IMG/VR virus record: IMGVR_UViG_3300005833_000033
Location: 1-33,784 of that record
Direction: 5' to 3' (one strand)
DNA length: 33,784 nt
DNA from: a virus
The position numbers and the translations under genes were made by a program. Below the pieces are notes generated by a model that saw only the letters and a program-made list of their open reading frames with translations, searched no databases and was not told the DNA's origin. Positions 31,548 to 33,784 of the stretch are shown here, one piece after another. The first letter of the stretch is position 1, and every line of letters begins with the position of its first letter.

Positions 31548-32633
31548 ATGGGTTATGGACAGTACAGCGCCCGTAGCATCGGCAAGCAGAACCCGCTGCA
31601 CTATAAGGCAGCCACCACGCGCCGTCAGGTCTATCCGACAAGCGAAATCCCGCACAAATGGGCGCATCAAACCCAGGAAGCGGCGCGCAACGCGCAAGGT
31701 AATCTCTACTTTAAGGGGCCGACGATCTACAGCTATCGGGACTCCTGGCCCTTGGCGCGAATCTATTGTAAGCGCGGGGTGCCGGATATCAAGTCCGGCA
31801 ACCTCGGAACGCTGGTACTGACAAACAGTGACCGCGCCAGCGTCACAACGTCGCGCCATCAGCGGCAGGTCAATCAGGCCGTGCGTCATCTTCCGTCAAT
31901 CGCTGTGCCGTTTGTTGAAGGCACGTACGGCGGCAAGATGGATAAAAACGCACACAGTCAAAACTTGAAGTATCTTCAGGACGCAATGTCTCACTTGCAT
32001 AAAGAGGCCGACCGCGCCATGACAGAGAGCGCTGTAACCTGGCGCGCAGACGCGGCCGCGCAGATGCACAAGGATATGGCCGATTACCTGATGTTTTTCG
32101 GCATCCGGCGCAAGCTGCCCGCTTTACTGTCTTTCGCTGCGCACCACGAAAGGGCGCGCAGGATCGAGCACCCGGATCCGGCCAGCTTGGGCAAACGCGA
32201 GCGAGATCGGGCTAAACGTCAAGAGCGTTTACGTGAACGTGACGAGTACATGCAGGAACAGCGCGCGGCGCTAGATCGCGGCGCCTTCTATCGCATCGGC
32301 GCCGTTCGCTCAGATTGGCGCCTGTTCGGCGCATTCAATACCGCGCACGGTTACGCTGACATGCGGCGCGGTGCCGTCATGCTGCGCGTCAACGGTGACG
32401 AGATCGAAACATCCCTAGGCGCCAGCATCCCGCTATCTCATGCACCGCGTATATGGGGTGTCGTGCAAAAGGTCATTGCGCGCGGCGAGCCGTACCAGCA
32501 TAACGGGCATAGCGAGCACGCGGGAGACTTCCGTATTGACCGGATAGACGTCGACGGTACGTTGACCGCTGGCTGCCATACGATCAAGTACAGCGAGTTG
32601 CGAGCGATGGCGCGCGCGTTGGGGCTGTCATGA
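31548..32633 (+). CDS. Conserved phage protein with repeat-like N and C domains (361 aa)
   Basis: The protein begins MGYGQYSARSIGKQNP behind AGGAG. The N-terminal region has NLYFKGPTIYSYRDSWPLAR and TLVLTNSDRASVTTSRH, and the C-terminal region has MLRVNGDEIETSLGASIPL and a late GCHTIKYSELRAMA. I associate these segments with a conserved phage family of unknown activity. The middle (about 160-245) is a highly charged helix-rich stretch (RERDRAKRQERLRERDEY). It overlaps the next gene by 4 nt. No active-site motif could be named. Confidence 0.75.
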   Translation: MGYGQYSARSIGKQNPLHYKAATTRRQVYPTSEIPHKWAHQTQEAARNAQGNLYFKGPTIYSYRDSWPLARIYCKRGVPDIKSGNLGTLVLTNSDRASVTTSRHQRQVNQAVRHLPSIAVPFVEGTYGGKMDKNAHSQNLKYLQDAMSHLHKEADRAMTESAVTWRADAAAQMHKDMADYLMFFGIRRKLPALLSFAAHHERARRIEHPDPASLGKRERDRAKRQERLRERDEYMQEQRAALDRGAFYRIGAVRSDWRLFGAFNTAHGYADMRRGAVMLRVNGDEIETSLGASIPLSHAPRIWGVVQKVIARGEPYQHNGHSEHAGDFRIDRIDVDGTLTAGCHTIKYSELRAMARALGLS

Positions 32634-32851
32634 TCTACACCATCACAGCAAGAGCCCGCGACGGCACAGAGCGCCCCGTGTACTTCACGCCTAATACGCT
32701 TGATGCGTGCGCCGGGGCAATAGCGGCGCTTAGTTGCGGGAACCGCAAACACGCGCTATGTTTCTTGAAGCGGGGACAAAGCTACGTCGCAAGCAATCGC
32801 GCAGGAGACATGCTGCGCGCTGAAGCCATAGTTGACAGGAGAAAATCATGA
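32630..32851 (+). CDS. Small hypothetical protein (73 aa)
   Basis: The product starts MIYTITARARDGTERPV, overlapping the previous stop as ATGA, and shows two beta-like segments and a C-terminal basic helix (RAGDMLRAEAIVDRRKS). Its end overlaps the next gene by 4 nt, and that gene's AGGAG lies inside it. The family is not recognised. Confidence 0.65.
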   Translation: MIYTITARARDGTERPVYFTPNTLDACAGAIAALSCGNRKHALCFLKRGQSYVASNRAGDMLRAEAIVDRRKS

Positions 32852-33324
32852 AATATTCCAAACAAGAAAAAGCCGAAGCTCTCGCGCGCTTGCGCGGCTG
32901 GCTCAAGCCGGGCGATACCGTGTATACCATCCTTCGCAACGTCTCGCGCAGCGGTATGCAACGGGAAATAAGCGTTGTGATCCTGAAGGACGGTATAGAC
33001 TTGCACCCTAACCATGCCGTTGCCGTGCTCTTAGGGGAGCGGCTTGGCAAGCGTGACGGCGTTATCGTCGGCGGATGCGGCATGGACATGGGTTTCCATC
33101 TCATATACTCCCTGTCGCGCACGCTGTTCCCTGACGGCTTCGCCGTCGTGGAGACTAAACCCTGCGGTAAATGCCAAGACCGCCCCGGCCATGACGGCCT
33201 AGGACGCCCGTGCAAGCATTGCGGCGGTAAAGGCGTAATCACTAAACCCGCGCGCGGGCGCAATGGCAGCATGAGCGGATGGGACAATGACGGCGGCTAC
33301 GCACTGCGCCATAAGTGGCTGTAA
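32848..33324 (+). CDS. Conserved phage protein with Cys4 zinc module (158 aa)
   Basis: The core (about residues 21-95) reads PGDTVYTILRNVSRSGMQRE, DLHPNHAVAVLLGERLG and GGCGMDMGFHLIYSLSRTLF, a family widely found in phages without known activity. After it, CGKC at 106-109 and CKHC at 122-125 form a Cys4 zinc module with DnaJ-like CxxCxGxG spacing. AGGAG lies 7 nt before the ATG. The zinc module may be an insertion relative to the core family. The following mini-gene overlaps its stop. Confidence 0.8.
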   Translation: MKYSKQEKAEALARLRGWLKPGDTVYTILRNVSRSGMQREISVVILKDGIDLHPNHAVAVLLGERLGKRDGVIVGGCGMDMGFHLIYSLSRTLFPDGFAVVETKPCGKCQDRPGHDGLGRPCKHCGGKGVITKPARGRNGSMSGWDNDGGYALRHKWL

Positions 33325-33404
33325 TGACCTACCATCTGCGGAGCATCGGCTATGAGCCACGCGTCCTGCGGCGCATTCAATGGCGCAAGGGTGACACGCG
33401 ATGA
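33324..33404 (+). CDS. Very small basic protein (26 aa), possible
   Basis: The ATG overlaps the previous stop by 1 nt (TAATG), and the end overlaps the next start as ATGA. The product (MTYHLRSIGYEPRVLRRIQW plus six residues) is basic and short. The tight coupling is the main support; it may be a translational bridge rather than a functional protein. Confidence 0.35.
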   Translation: MTYHLRSIGYEPRVLRRIQWRKGDTR

Positions 33405-33562
33405 AAACCCTACTCGCGGTATTCATCCTGTCCGCCATGCTCACCGGTTATACGCTCACCGCCCGCGGCGCCATGCGCCGGCGCGCGGCCGGGATGGTAG
33501 TTGGCTTGGCACTTGTAGGCGCGGCCTTCGCCGCGTCCTATCTCTACCGCATTTTCACTTAA
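33401..33562 (+). CDS. Small membrane protein (53 aa)
   Basis: Reading from the ATG at 33401 gives MKTLLAVFILSAMLTGYTLT, a basic turn (RRRAA), and a second hydrophobic stretch (MVVGLALVGAAFAASYLY). Two membrane segments of about 18 residues are clear. It overlaps the preceding mini-gene by 4 nt and is followed by AAGGA of the repeat protein. Role unknown; holin-type size, but no lysis neighbours are visible. Confidence 0.6.
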   Translation: MKTLLAVFILSAMLTGYTLTARGAMRRRAAGMVVGLALVGAAFAASYLYRIFT

Positions 33563-33570
33563 AAGGAACT

Positions 33571-33784
33571 ATGGCCATGAAAACGATTGAACAAGCAGTA
33601 AAAGACGGCAGCCTACGCGGAGACGTGAGCGGCCTGATCGGGGACGTGACCGGCCTGATCGGGAACGTGAGCAACCTGCGCGGAGACGTGAGCGGCCTGA
33701 TCGGGAACGTGAGCAACCTGCGCGGGAACGTGAGCAACCTGCGCGGGAACGTGAACGGCCTGATCGGGAACGTGAGCGGCCTGA
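33571..33784 (+). CDS. Heptapeptide-repeat protein, truncated by window end
   Basis: The ATG at 33571 (a second is at 33577) has AAGGA upstream. After a leader, MAMKTIEQAVKDGS, the sequence becomes perfect 7-residue repeats of the form (G/N)-L-(I/R)-G-(D/N)-V-(S/T/N), at least eight copies before the edge. A repetitive beta-solenoid or coil-like structure is likely, as in phage proteins with GDVSGL repeats of unknown role. The stop lies outside the window, so length is unknown. Confidence 0.75.
   Translation, partial: MAMKTIEQAVKDGSLRGDVSGLIGDVTGLIGNVSNLRGDVSGLIGNVSNLRGNVSNLRGNVNGLIGNVSGL
33612..33784 (+). repeat. 21-nt tandem repeats
   Basis: Eight 21-nt units from 33612 to 33779, plus part of a ninth, share CCTG(A/C)(T/G)CGG(G/A)(G/A)ACGTGA(G/A)C. 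They vary mainly at the I/R and N/D positions. The repeats keep frame and are prone to copy-number change. Confidence 0.85.

Noticed and set aside
33555-33737. Minus-strand frame rich in LTFP/RR repeats
   Set aside because: It is the antisense reading of the 21-nt repeats and has no independent support.

Overview
This window is part of a tailed-phage genome with a podovirus-like set of virion genes. It has a P22/T7-type portal, scaffold, HK97-fold-like capsid, head-tail adaptor and nozzle, and several large Ala/Gly-rich proteins that look like internal or ejection proteins. There is no tail sheath, tape measure or tail-tube gene. The DNA is GC-rich, most genes have clear AGGAG-type ribosome binding sites, and many neighbours overlap by 4 nt. 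That fits a phage of a high-GC proteobacterium, but the host is an inference. I see no integrase, replication gene, tRNA or recognisable endolysin, so part of the genome probably lies outside the window. Layout: (1) Positions 1-2410, plus strand, are accessory or early-type genes: a Cys-rich small protein, conserved hypotheticals, a Lar-like zinc-ribbon protein, a RyR-domain protein, and a 194-aa protein with its own structured leader and a probably bidirectional terminator. (2) Positions 2592-30082, minus strand, form one approximately 27-kb late operon read right to left. Its order is methyltransferase, terminase-small-like protein, tail fibre, fibre-like small protein, glycosyltransferase, methyltransferase, four small genes, TerL, portal, two small genes, scaffold, MptE-like protein, glycosyltransferase, major capsid, LAGLIDADG homing endonuclease, small virion protein, two paralogous glycosyltransferases, small virion proteins, second fibre, a holin-like membrane pair, adaptor, nozzle, and four or five internal-type proteins. 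(3) Positions 30083-30811 are a non-coding divergent control region. It holds a good minus-strand sigma70-like promoter, AT-rich repeats, a C-run tract, GC-rich inverted repeats, and an array of TGTC-N8-GACA palindromes ending in a 35-nt inverted repeat. (4) Positions 30812-33784, plus strand, are a second set of small phage genes, ending in a protein of perfect 7-residue repeats cut by the window edge. The most unusual feature is the number of glycan- and methyl-transfer genes set among the virion genes: four GT-A-like glycosyltransferases, one MptE/DUF115-like protein and two SAM methyltransferases. They lie next to the capsid, scaffold, fibre and terminase genes and would be co-expressed with them. 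The simplest reading is that this phage decorates its own virion, or a surface glycan, late in infection. The operator-like palindrome array and the free-standing homing endonuclease that carries the next gene's ribosome binding site are the other signals worth following.
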